Shown here piece by piece: positions 41,101 through 57,775 of a DNA stretch of 64,000 nt (positions are counted from its first letter, which is position 1; every line of letters begins with the position of its first letter). The position numbers and the translations under genes are program-made. Source of the stretch: Pampus argenteus (taxonomy: Eukaryota > Chordata > Actinopteri > Scombriformes > Stromateidae); NCBI GenBank assembly GCA_036937835.1, contig CM072876.1, forward strand, positions 8,080,001 through 8,144,000. The letters run 5' to 3'. The notes beneath the pieces were generated by a model. That model did not search any database, was not told the DNA's origin, and saw only the letters and a program-made list of their open reading frames with translations.

Positions 41101-42233
41101 ATCTTCCATCTTGACGTTCCTGAGCTAATGCTGAAACTGCTGTGCCAGAGAGGCTCAGCAGCATTATGACTATGCAGCCAGTTGTTCTCCCATTCACACA
41201 CACTCAGCTCTATTGAAGCTGCTTTGTACACTGAGGTTTAGGTTTATAGCTCACACTCTATTGAGCTTAGAGTTGACGTGATCCGCTTCTGCATAGATGA
41301 TATGTTTACTCATTGCATTACCAGAGCAAAAGAACAAGCTACGGATTGGTTTTGCATTGGTAAATAGTGCTACAAAAAGCTCAGACCTGTTGGTCATGTT
41401 GTTGTCCAGTGTAGGCCAGACTGAAGATGTCATATTCTCATATTCATAGTCAAGATACAAAATTATTTTATTGACATGCTGTAAGATTGATTTCTGGTTG
41501 GTTAGCTTTGAAATAGAAAAGAATTAGATTTGTATTTCTTTGTGAATATATTTTATATTTCTATGGCCATTTACAAATAACTGTGAAATTAGTATTAATA
41601 TGCCAGTAGAAGTAAGGGACATCCTGTCAAATTAGGTGGTCAAGTCTGCATTTTTTTTTTGGTGAAAATATTTTGCAGTGTTTTTAAATCCAGTGATCTG
41701 ATGTTTTCACCTTGGCCAATTTATTCAAACTGTGCTCATGTAACGGGAAATGTTTGTGTTGTTATGATCATCTCAGAGAGACAGAAGGTGACAGAAGGCT
41801 TAATGTCAAAACAAAGGAGAAAGACACAAATCTCATAATAACCCCTGCAGTGAATAAATAGGCTCTGTGTCACACAGATATATATATATATATATATTCT
41901 CCTCGTTCTGTTTACAGAAATGAGAGAAAAGGAGAGACGATGTGTAAGAAAGTCTAGGGAGAGGGCAGCTTTTTCATTTCCAGGAAAAAGTTGCAGGGGT
42001 TGAGGCACAGAAGTCAGGGATCAGAGACTTTGTCTCAACGTTCTTCAGGATTTAAAGATGAAAAGAGTGTGACCCCAGAGGGTAAAATGGCTGTAAAAGC
42101 AAAAGCAGCTTAGGGTCAATATCCTGATCTTGAAAATCCCCCCTTGGTCTTGTTCCCTGTTCAACAATAACATTACATTTCTCTCCATCCTGCTGTCTTG
42201 TTTCTCCGACATTAGCTCTCGTTTTTCAGGTTG

Positions 42234-42269
<36 letters not shown>

Positions 42270-43980
42270 GCTTCTCTGAACAGTATTTCTGAGGCTTCTT
42301 CTCCCGTGGGATACAATCACTGTTTGAATTCTGCTGCCTGAATCATATTTCTTTTCCTCTCTACCCGTTTGGATCTGACTTCCCCACCTCCCTGTTTCTC
42401 AGTCATTTTTAGACCTGCGATCTAGGAACAGAAGCAGAGGGGGAAAGAAAAGGAAAAAAAAAAGAGCAGTGACCCTGGGGTTAATGAGCAAGTCTTATCT
42501 CTGACATAGCTTATGTATGACTATCTCACACTCTCATTTTCTCTGTTTATCATTTTTTGTCTTTCAAACATATTTTTCTTTGTCTCTATATCTCTGCTTG
42601 AAGCTCATTCCCTCATTCTACACCATCATTCTCCTTGCAGATGCTCTCTCGCCTTCCCTCGCTTCATTACTCTTTGACGCTATATGGGCCGTCACGCAGC
42701 CCGTTAGAGGCATCGAGGGGAGCCGGTGGAGAACACGAAGGTTTAAGCAGGACAAAGCCAAAAAAAAGGATAGCCAGGAAAGAGGGCCATACTGTAGACT
42801 AGCTTCTTCAAATCACAGCTACAAAGGCACCAACTTCATTCACTTAGCAGAATGTGCCATATTTGCAGTAGATTCAATGTTTTGATGTGTTGAGCTATAT
42901 GCTCATTGTGTGGTGTTTCCTTACAAAGACACTGTTTATGTACATACATGAAATATGATGTATAGTGTTTCCATTAGCAGCTCACTCATACTGTATTTTA
43001 TGGCTAGGTTGACTGTATGAGAGTTAAGGGCACCGCTTCATCTGTATAGAACAAAGACAAAGGTCGAAAAGAGGTTAGCGAGTTAGTTGGAACTGAATCT
43101 GATGAAGTCTGGATATGGTATGTGTGATGTTTTTATTCCTTGATTTATGTATCTTTGCGGCTGATATGTACATCCTTGCCTCAGTATGGGGAAGTTCCTT
43201 GTATAATATTACATCCTTGAGTTTATGAGGTGAAAAGGACATATCTTAGCAGGCCTTATTTATCCTAACTAATAGCAGGGTTGTTTGTATTAAAGGGTCA
43301 TAGCACAAAACCAGGTCAAAGGCCAGTAAGAGGGGTTAAGAGGAAGAGGAGTCTGGAAGCGTCATACATACATATATGTGTGTGTGTATGTGTGTGTGTG
43401 TGTGTGTGTGTTAAGCTCACTGCACACATATTTTCTTACCCACTAAATGTATCCCATTTTCTCTGGAACAAGGTTCAGTAGGAGGCTATACAATAAAAGA
43501 TGATAAATGGGAAGATAAACGTACACTTCAGCCTAATAAAGAGCACTTTATAGGGTCTGTATAATATGAAATATTGTTTAGAGAAACAATCTTTATGACT
43601 TACACACACAAAAACACACACAGATACCGCCACTCCAGGACATCATTCTTGTCTATACTGTAGCTTGCAGTCGGCAATAAAGATGTAAACACATATACAT
43701 GCGTGTACTGCACTAATGCACATATATTTATGAACAATGAGTTGGAATGACATCAATGTAATTGCAGCATTGTGATTAAAAAACACTGGACTGAATTTAA
43801 TCAAACTCGAATTATAGTATCTTGGTGAGGCTTTAAGGTTAAATAAAATAAAGAAAATGTTGATGTTAGTACAGTAATTTCACAACAAGGTTAATGCATC
43901 ATTGATCAACACTCAGTTAAGCAGCAATATAATTTCATTCAATACATTTTCTCAATTTTCGCTAAATAGAGGTAGTCCCC

Positions 43981-43983
<3 letters not shown>

Positions 43984-44014
<31 letters not shown>

Positions 44015-44185
44015 CTGTGACAGAATGTTAACATATTGTGTTTGACACCTTCAGTAATTGTTTGGATCCATTGTGTCCTTCTAACACTGGGCTATAATTA
44101 TAGTCAAGGGAGCAACCATTCACACAGTGGCAAAGTTTTTTTTTTTTTGCCGAATTGCAAGTTAAGACAAAAGCTCACACGCACA

Positions 44186-44219
<34 letters not shown>
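43984..44219. repeat. two (AC)n arrays in an sgk1 upstream intron
   Basis: AC arrays at 43984-44012 and 44190-44219, with unique sequence between them. Confidence 0.92.
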
Positions 44220-44222
<3 letters not shown>

Positions 44223-45050
44223 TCATTCACACCCATTTCCCTGTGCCAAGTTGTGGTATAAAATAGAGTTCAGAAGAGCAGTAGCCACTGATAGAGGCCT
44301 TGATATGACTCATTTGAAATGGCTGCAGTCACTGAACCTGTCCACTCTGTGTGCCAAGGACACCATTTACCTTACGTAACAGCAATTTTAGGTCACTGAC
44401 ACATCCATTTATGCAATTTGCTTCCTTCAAGAACTATGCGCACCTTGACCTTAGCTTCCTTTGTTCGTGTATCTTGTGTGTGTGTGTGTGTGTGTGTTTG
44501 AATGGTTTTAGAAGGGTATTTTGTGCACTGGATATTGCCAATCACATGCTAGATGATGATTGGGAAGCCTTGTCCTCAGGAGAGAGAGAGTGCAGCTGTC
44601 ACATAAGAGGAGGTAATTGTAATGACTGAGACTCACTGTCTCCTGAGAAATGCAAATATGACCCTCAAATATCTTTCTGACAAAGTGATGACATTGACTT
44701 GAGCTGTAGTAGTGTGTTGCCAGGTCTTACAGTAATTGTTTGTGATGTTGGTTCATATAGCTTTTCACCTTTGTGAAAGATGTACCTTTTGTAGCTGGTA
44801 TCTTGGACGCGTTTTGGGAAACTCAGATCAGCACTGCAAAAGCAAATTCAGAAATTTTAAAAAATAAAAGGTGAAGACATAATAGACTTCTTCAATTATA
44901 TTATAAAGTCAAATATCCCCTTGTGTTATTGATTTTACGAATACAGGTAAAGTTTGATTAAAATTCAATAAGATCCCAACACCATGTACTGTTTTTAAGA
45001 AAATGAAATGAAAAACTAAAAATAAAAACATGATTTATCTTCATTTAAAG

Positions 45051-45269
45051 GTTAGAAAGTGGAAGATGCTGGCTCGCCATCATGGTGATGGCACAGGCAA
45101 GCAGAAGGAAGCAGAGTCAGACGTCCACCTGGGGTGTTGTTGTCAGTCTTGGGGGATCCATGCCTCACCCCACCTGTCCAGCCCTATCATGCTGGAGTGC
45201 TCCATCTGCAGTGGGCCCTACATCAGCTATGCCCTGGAGGATACCTGGCAGCCACGCCAACGCACACAG
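45051..45269 (+). CDS. sgk1: sgk1 candidate upstream exon C (73 codons), GC-type donor
   Basis: The frame is open, phase 0 at both ends, and codon use in the second half looks coding. It begins VRKWKMLARHH, echoing the VRRW start of exon B, and contains CSIC, echoing CPKC. The acceptor TTCATTTAAAG is weak; an internal alternative is GTTGTTGTCAG at 45146, giving 41 codons in the same frame. The donor is ACACAG|GCAAGT, a GC-AG intron with otherwise ideal consensus. The exon has no evident mammalian counterpart. It may be included after B (627-residue protein), replace B (547 residues), or be rarely used. Confidence 0.55.
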
Positions 45270-46939
45270 GCAAGTTCATCTTGCTCACAGCTAAGTCATT
45301 AAATTACAGGTGGTAAACACTCATTTGTTTCCCAGTGGGTCCCAAGCAGGCTCTGTTCAGTGTATTACAAAGTGCTGACTGCCTGAATGCTTTTATTGCT
45401 GACCAATATAATAATCTATAGACATGACCTACCTTTGTAGTTGGCTTAAGAAAGAAGAAGAAGAAGTAAGGAAGAGAAAGTGGGAAAGACGGGCAGGAGG
45501 ACTGTAATGAGTTGTCGACAGTAAGGGGATATGAACATCAAATAATATATGTAAATGTGTGTATCACAGAGAAAATAAGAGGAAAGGATGGAGACGGATA
45601 GACAAGGTCACTGTCAGCTGTATGTATGTAGATGTAATGACCAGCATTACAGGCAGATTGTTGAAAGCATCGCATAAATTAAAAAAAAAAATCCAAACAA
45701 ACTGATGAGATTGAAACAACACATGTACACACATGCCTCAGCTTCTCTCTTTCTCAGAAAACACCCACGGGAGAATACAGAGAGCTGTAGTTTGAAAGTT
45801 TTCAGACCTGCACTGTGGAATAGCAAACTAGGCTAAGACTGTATTTAACAAAGACACCAACTCCACTTTGAAAACACGGAAAAACGAATATCTGATGCGC
45901 TGGTGGAGTTTCATGGGAATGTCCTGAGATGCAAATGCTGCTGGCCCTGTGACAGCTGCCAATTACACTGTTACTGTACGTGGAAAAAGGAAACGTGGGG
46001 CAGACTTATCTACTTATTGTTGACACATTTGTGTCTGCGTAAGTGTGTTTACTTGCAAACTGCCATGAAAGCGTACAGCCACATAGAGCAATAGTGTCCT
46101 TCATAATCAAATGGAGCAAGTCAAAAGTCAACACTCACACACCCAAATGGGTTGCTTTTTTTTTTTAAAGGGACAGTTCAATTTTAGAAATTATTTTATG
46201 TCTCTGTTCAGTCAATGCTTTTGGAGTTTCACAATATTACCAGTAATTAGTTACTTTCACTTCTATGTTTATGATCAAACTACTTCAGTAACCAACTAGA
46301 ACTAATTCAGTGACACTTATTAACACTATATTGCATTTAACAGCAACATTTAACAAGTAAATCGTAGCAAAAATCCTGGTTAGCGAGCCAGTACTGTTGA
46401 TTATGTATTGTAACTTTTAGGTCACAAACATGTAGCTATTGTTTTTACTCACAATATTTAGCTCTTTACTCTTTGTAAAAAAAAAAAAAAAAGAGTTGAT
46501 GCTCATTATATGAAACGCTATTGTGAAAATTGAATTTGACAATTTCTGAAGCTGTCAGATTTCTAATATTTGAGGTGGTATGCCCTTCTCAAGTTAAATT
46601 ATTATGATGCCTCCGTGTCTATTTGCAGTGTAAAGCTATCAACCGTGACCTTGGCTTAAACCTGACCCATGATCCATGGGATGTGCTTAGGTTCATCCTG
46701 GTGTTCAGTCTCACTACAACACAACAATGCTCTTGTCATGTCTTGTCATAGATGGTTTGATTTGATGGTTCAAAATTCACCTTTACTGTCCTGTCTGTAT
46801 AGATATATATATATATATATCTATATAAATCTATATAGATGCTCAGGTCATAATTCCAATATGGTCTGCTTTTGATTTCTTGTCTGTTATTTGAGTAATC
46901 AAATTGTTTTTATCAAGTAATGTCATATTTCTCCCCCAG

Positions 46940-47003
46940 GCGATGGACCTGTACTACCACAATGAGTCAGACCCGGACAGCTACTGTTGCCCTGGCGACA
47001 ACA
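46940..47003 (+). CDS. sgk1: sgk1 upstream exon D (21 codons + 1 nt), joins long N terminus to kinase exons
   Basis: Acceptor TTTCTCCCCCAG and donor ACA|GTAAGT are both strong. It reads AMDLYYHNESDPDSYCCPGDN, starting in phase 0 and ending with one spare base. That base plus CT at 53495 makes ACT, so the product continues T-FMKQRRMG. The acidic/Asp-Pro character at the same distance from FMKQ as in the mammalian long isoform supports the assignment. Confidence 0.8.
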
Positions 47004-51600
<4,597 letters not shown>

Positions 51601-51766
51601 AGTGAAGGAAATTGAGGCGGGACGTCTCCGCCCTCTAAAGAAAAGAAAAAAAAATCTTCCGGATGAAACTCTCCAAGAAGAAGAATGCGATGTAGTTCGA
51701 TTACCTCCCTGTCGAGCAACCTTAAAGCTCTCTCCTTGGTGTTGTGATTCGGAGAAAAGCATCCCT

Positions 51767-51794
51767 ATGAAAGACAAAACGACTGCTTTGACGT
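51767..51794 (+). CDS. sgk1: sgk1 alternative first coding exon (MKDKTTALT)
   Basis: ATG followed by eight further codons and one spare base, then a perfect GTAAGT donor at 51795. The spare T plus CT at 53495 gives TCT, so the product reads MKDKTTALT-S-FMKQRRMG and keeps the frame. A charged MK(D/E) start next to the shared exon resembles the end of a mammalian alternative SGK1 N terminus. The frame stays open upstream to 51578, so a longer N terminus is possible. With this start the protein would be 415 residues and would lack the classical degradation-promoting N terminus. Confidence 0.6.
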
Positions 51795-53082
51795 GTAAGT
51801 AGGCTGCATGTTTCTATTGAAAGCGAAAGCGATGGATTGATCCGATCGAAAACTCTATGAACACTGTGATATAATACTATTATACTCCCGTGGGAGACAT
51901 TGTCGGTAATGATTGCATTGTGGACTGAATGGTGTGTCTGTAGTTACCTGTCTGTTGTGCTCTTTAGACTTTATTTTGTAAGAGTAAAGCACCAACACAT
52001 TATCTATATTTTGGGGGGCTCCATCTGTCTATACTTAATTACATATTTTAATGTATCTCTCTCCTTCCTTTTTACGCACGGTGATCAATATCTTATTAAA
52101 TAGACTGGGCCTTCATAGGTGATAGTTTTTGCATAGTTTGACTCCACTCAGGTGGTGTAGATACAACTTGAACCAGGTGCCTTACATAACCGTACCTAAC
52201 TGATCCCGTCTAGTGCCAGCGCATTAAAAGCTGAGCACAGCGGCACTTTTCTTTTTTCTTCTTCCATGTAATTTAATTCTGATCATCATATTAAAGTGTT
52301 TTGTCAGCTTCCGACAGGCTCCTCAGCAGGTTTAGCCAAACTTGTTAAATTTGGCGTCTCCTTGCTCTCATTTGGCCTGGATGTATTCCGGAGTTTCTCA
52401 GTCTGTACTTTTCCACTACCAGCAGCTTTTCTTGGCATCTGGCCTCTCTCGGCTCAGGCTCTCCTTCTCGTCTTTTGTATACCGAGGGAGCCTGCGTCAC
52501 TCCCGGCCGTTTTAATTGAGAAGCAGCCAAACAAGTGAAGCTGATAGGCTTTACTTAAAGAGGCTATCAGATTATTTGCACTGGACCTAGATGCAAACTC
52601 AAGAGGAGCTTGGATTATAGTGTGTGGATTAAAAAAAAAAAACTCTTTTGGAGAACAAGCCAGAATCTTAAAAACAATCTTGAATTAGTTTCACTTATAT
52701 ATGTTCAATATGCGGTTCAATCTGCGGCCTAATTCTGTACTCTTTGAACATTTATGGACCCCATATGGTATTTAATGAACACATCTGGATGCCATTAGCT
52801 TACATGATCTGTGTCTGCAGCTTTGTGGGCTGGAACTGGTTGTCTTGGGGACAATTTCAGTCGGACCCCATTTAAAAAAAAAAAAAAAAAAAAAAAAGTC
52901 AGACTGGGGGAATATTAAGCAAAGTTGTCATGGTGTTACGCAAACATATGTGCAAACATTACAAACCGGCCTTTCAGTGAGTGGCGGTGAAGGACTTTTT
53001 TCTCCTTTTTTTTTTCCTAAGTTTTTGACGCAAGCACATCTTGAGGCGCGGCTATGACGCGCTGCGAGCGGAACTGCCTCTG

Positions 53083-53216
53083 ATTGGTCGATAAGGCGAT
53101 CGATCATCTACTCACGGTCCATTTACCATGGAGAGATGTTGACAGAGGATCACGCCCACCACGGGGTGTGGGGTGTGTGTGACGCAGCTCCTCCCCTCCT
53201 CTGGCCTCTTATAAAA
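53083..53216 (+). promoter_or_regulatory. sgk1: classical sgk1 promoter: TATA box, CRE-like site, inverted CCAAT
   Basis: TATAAAA at 53210-53216 lies 82 bp upstream of the ATG at 53298 and predicts a start near 53240. A TGACGCA element sits at 53180-53186 next to a CT-rich Sp1-like stretch, and ATTGG (inverted CCAAT) lies at 53083-53087. This fits the acutely inducible nature of SGK1 transcription. A glucocorticoid response element was not recognised with confidence. Confidence 0.7.
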
Positions 53217-53297
53217 CAAGAGCCGAAAGCAGCATCGTTATAGTTTTTGGCTTTGGGCGGTTGATGAGTACAGAGCTGCTGTTGAACTCATCACATC

Positions 53298-56200
53298 ATG
53301 ACGATCAAAACAGAAACAGAAAAGCCTGTCCTGACTTACTCGAAATCTAGAGGGCTTGTGGCATTAGTCACTGGTATGGATGAGGACTATTTTGAAGCAG
53401 ATTCTCCATGACATGGATTCACATCATTTTGCTTTTTTTTATTTGAATACTTAAATATCCTTTTTTTTTTCTTTTTTCTTCTCTTTCATTGCAGCTTTTA
53501 TGAAACAGAGGAGGATGGGTCTGAACGACTTCATTCAGAGGCTTGCCACCAACTCCTATGCCTGCAAGCAGTGAGTACCATCTGACTCATCTTATTCTGC
53601 ATTCACTGGAAGGACAAACATATTATTAAACACAAGCAGAAATGAGAAACTTTGTAACTTGTTCAAATGAGTCATATCGACTCACAATAATAAAAAAAAA
53701 GCTTTTGTTATATATTCCTACAATACTTTTGATGCTTTGTTATTAAATTAAGTTTACACCTTTTTGTGTTTTCAGTCCTGAGGTTCAGTCTATTCTGAAC
53801 CTGAGTCCTCCGCAGGATGCTGAGCTCATGAACACGAATCCTTCTCCTCCTGTAAGTATGTTTACATTAAACAGTGAATTGTATCCTTCTTCCTTTGTTT
53901 ATGCTTTACACATAACCTTTGTTCTATGTTTACAATATATTTTGCGGTTCATATTGTGGCTCTAATGTCATAACTCGTCTCCTATCCCTTGTTCTTACCA
54001 CTTACAGCCCAGCCCGTCCCAACAGATCAACCTCGGTCCATCCTCCAACCCTTCAGCCAAACCCAGTGACTTTCACTTCCTCAAAGTGATCGGCAAGGGC
54101 AGCTTTGGCAAGGTCCTGCTCGCACGCCACCGTGCAGATGACCAGTTTTACGCAGTCAAAGTCTTACAGAAAAAGGCCATCCTTAAGAAGAAGGAGGTAG
54201 ATATGCACACACACACACACACACACACACATAAATCAACGCATACCACACAAATGTGCCTCCTTAACCTCTCTAACCCGTGCTCTTTGTTTTCTTCTCA
54301 GGAGAAACACATCATGTCAGAGAGGAATGTACTGCTAAAGAATGTCAAGCACCCGTTCCTGGTCGGCCTGCACTACTCTTTTCAAACAGCAGACAAACTT
54401 TACTTCATCTTGGACTACATCAACGGAGGAGAGGTGAGTTATTGGCCAAAAATTTGCCAGAAAAGAAAGTGGATATGAAGGGGAGATGACAGATGAGAAG
54501 GGAGAAGCAGAGCTATTTCAGGAAGGAGGACATCTCATAGATGGATATAGATGGAGGAAGAAGAGAAACAAGACAAGTGGACAAACTGTAACTTCAGAGA
54601 GAGTCTGGAGAGGAACAATATAGCGCCAGAATCAGAAAACAGAGATGAGGTGGAGACACAGACAGACAGACAGACAGAGGGGATATCCTGTCATGAGAAG
54701 CAGAATAGAGGCCGTCGCTCTCTGTCTTTTTTTTTTTCTGCCTTTCTTTCTCAAAAGGAAACACCTCTCAGGAAATCATGGGGTGGGTTGGGACAGCGGG
54801 AGAGACTCGGGCCAAAATTAGCAGCACCATTCAGACTCAGTGTGTGTCTAATCGAGCTAATTTCCTGTGATTGTTGGACGAGCAAAGACGGCACTGATTA
54901 AATATGGGGCCTCATCAGGAAACAGGACACATTTACGCTCCTTCTACCCTTTCTCTTTTCTTCCGCTCTTTTCTCTCCATCCCACTGGTCTCTTACTCCA
55001 CCTTTGGCCCTTGTTTCATCTGTCTCCCCTTGTCAGACTTTTTTAAGTCACCTTCCTGCCTCTTTATTTCCCCTTTATCCAGTTTCCCCTCTGACTCTGT
55101 TGCTGCTAATAATTTCTTCTGACTGCAGTTTTGGAGCTGTTGCACTAACCGTGTCCTTTTCTTTTTGCTTATTTTCTTCCAGTTGTTCTACCACCTACAG
55201 AGGGAGCGCTGCTTCCTGGAGCCTCGAGCCAGGTTCTACGCAGCAGAGATTGCCAGTGCACTGGGCTACCTCCACTCCCTCAACATTGTCTACAGGGACC
55301 TGAAGCCAGAGAACATCCTGCTGGACTCCCAGGGACACATCATTCTCACAGATTTCGGCCTGTGCAAGGAGAACATCGAACCCAACGGGACCACGTCAAC
55401 CTTTTGCGGTACACCAGAGGTAAAGGATAAAAATCCCCAGTTTAATGTCTTGACAGCTCTCACACACGCTGTGATATTTAGTGAGGTAACTTCTACCTAT
55501 CTGCTTCTCTCCGCAGTATTTAGCTCCTGAGGTGCTACACAAGCAGCCATATGACAGAACAGTCGACTGGTGGTGTTTAGGAGCTGTTCTCTACGAGATG
55601 CTCTATGGCCTGGTACGTAATATATTACAAAACTTACACTTCATACATACATCGTACATATTTCCAGGATGCTAAGTGATTCTGTTTGTCCCTCTCCAGC
55701 CTCCATTCTACAGCCGTAACACGGCAGAGATGTACGACAACATCCTGAACAAACCGCTACAACTGAAACCCAATATTTCCAACGCAGCCAGACACCTGCT
55801 GGAGGGCCTGCTGCAGAAAGAGCGAACCAAGAGGCTGGGCTGCACAGACGACTTTGTAAGTACTTGCTCGTGCCATTGCATGCGTGTATGTTTATGTTTA
55901 TTTTTTACATATCGTGTGTTAAAAGGCTGCCATTTAACAATCAACTTGTATTTCTTCTCAGATTGAAATTAAGAACCACATATTCTTCTCCCCCATCAAC
56001 TGGGATGACCTCAACGCCAAGAAGATCACCCCTCCTTTTAACCCCAACGTGGTACGCTCCCTTTCCTTTCCAGTTTCATTTACAGAACTAGATCAAGAAT
56101 TAAAACACTTCCAATTATGGCAAGGTATTTTGAATGGACAACCATTACAGAGTGACTAATCCCCTCTCCCTCCCTCTTTCCTTTCCTTTTCTCCCTTCCT

Positions 56201-56375
56201 CCTACAGACGGGACCCAACGACCTGCGGCACTTTGATCCAGAGTTCACAGACGAGCCGGTGCCCAGCTCCATCGGCTGTTCCCCCGACAGCGCACTTGCC
56301 ACGGCCAGCATCAAAGAGGCTGCTGAGGCCTTTGTAGGCTTTTCCTATGCCCCGTCTATGGACTCCTACCTATAG
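53298..56375 (+). CDS. sgk1: sgk1, serum/glucocorticoid-regulated kinase 1 (classical isoform, 10 coding exons, 431 aa)
   Basis: AGC-family Ser/Thr kinase downstream of PI3K, PDK1 and mTORC2 that controls ion channels and transporters, partly by phosphorylating NEDD4-2. Coding exons: 53298-53373, 53495-53570, 53776-53851, 54008-54196, 54302-54433, 55183-55419, 55517-55612, 55700-55855, 55962-56051, 56208-56375. All junctions are GT-AG and in phase, giving exactly 431 residues, the mammalian length. Seen: N terminus MTIKTETEK (the segment that drives rapid proteasomal turnover in mammals), glycine loop GKGSFGKV, ATP-site Lys in YAVKVLQ, YRDLKPEN, DFGLCKEN, activation-loop Thr256 in TSTFCGTPE, PPFY motif for NEDD4-type WW domains, and hydrophobic-motif Ser422 in FVGFSYAP. 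No key residue is missing. The N terminus alternates with upstream exons. Confidence 0.98.
54203..54231. repeat. (CA)n microsatellite in sgk1 intron
   Basis: CA array 6 bp downstream of the donor of the exon carrying the glycine-loop and ATP-lysine codons. The intron is only 105 bp long, so the array fills about a quarter of it. Confidence 0.92.
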
Positions 56376-57775
56376 GATTTAAACAAAGGCACTTAATTTG
56401 AACTCATATGTAGACTTACAAGACACGAACTTGTGCCGTGTCCGCGGACTTGGATCTTGACCCCACCCCACATTTCCTGTCAGGATGATGGATATTTCCC
56501 AATCAACCACTGCAACAACCCTGCATCTACAAAGACGCTGCATTTATACATGATACCATGTGTAATTGCCATAATCTCTTCAACTCTTGAATGCGTTTAA
56601 GAAGCTACAAGAGCCATAATTAAATGACTCACTGGGATTGAAATGTAAACCTCCATCGTACCCTGATTCATCAACGCACAGATTCTTCAACTTTCCGAGA
56701 CAGACACAAACCTTCGTACATCCCACTTCAGCCTATGACCACCCATCTTCTACCCAGTTTTTGGAGGTCCTTTGCACATAGCTCAGGCAGCTTAAAAGCC
56801 CCCCCCCCCCCCCTCGACCCTAAGGCCACAACTGAAAAGACACACACCGATCTCCACCTTTTCTCAAAAGAGGAAGGCTGGATCTTACCAGCCTTGAAAA
56901 GGATCTGCATCTTCATCCGTTTTAGCGCAACATCTTCCCTCTTTTGACATCCTGTCCACCACCCATGGGGGCTACCTTTACCTGAGTAGCTAGAAGACGA
57001 CGCTCATTTTTGGTGCTTTAGTTTCTTCTCATTTACTTTTCTGTGTTTTTAAAAAGGGAGTCATTTGAAACTGAATGTTACAGAGGGGGACGTTTTATTT
57101 CTCTCAAAGGTGCCTTTATTTTTTTTTTCTCTCTTGTCGGATTTCACATCTTTTGGGTTTGTCTGTGTCCAACTTAGAGTCACCGAGTTATGTTTTTATC
57201 TACTCTACACCTGACTGCAGGTGGGAGGAGTTGTTTTTTTGTTTTTTTTTTGTCACCAGAGAGGAACGATGTAGCACTGATTTAATACACCTGTTCTGTC
57301 TTTAACATGTAAAACGTAGAAACTCAAGACGATGTGTCATATCCTCATTTGCACATAAAACAATAATGCTGATAGAGAGAGAATAATAGCACTGCTGCTA
57401 TATCATAGGTGAGAAAGAGAGCGATGTGTTCAGAAGCGTTGTGTAGTTCTGTTTGCCAACTGTGTCTCCCCTCATATAGTCTTCCATTTGCCTCACAGTA
57501 ATGCAACGGTAGCCTGCAGTCGGGCCAGCGACGTTGAAAACTGAACATTCCACTTTAATATTGTTGTAATGCAGTTTGACGGTATTTAAGTTTGTTTGTA
57601 TATTTGGAGTCATGTGTACTAGTTGTAATGTATATTGAACAAAACGATGACTAAAGGTATGCTTAAATATGTATATGTAACAATTCCTGTTAAATGTACT
57701 GTACATTTTAAAATTGTTTTAAGATTTATGTGACCATGTTGGTTTGCAATAAAAAGTTTAACTTTATTATGCCTT
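56376..57775 (+). other. sgk1: sgk1 3' UTR with poly(A) signal
   Basis: About 1.4 kb, AT-rich with a 15-C run at 56799-56813. AATAAA at 57748-57753 is followed by a GT-rich stretch near 57790-57800, so cleavage is expected near 57770-57780. The UTR end is inferred from this signal. Confidence 0.8.
57748..57753 (+). terminator. sgk1: sgk1 poly(A) signal AATAAA
   Basis: Canonical hexamer in the context TTTGCAATAAAAAG, with a downstream GTGGTGTTTTTT element. Confidence 0.8.

Noticed and set aside
42517..42885. 122-codon plus-strand frame
   Set aside because: Begins in a TC-rich tract and shows no family resemblance; no splice sites of the phase needed to join sgk1.
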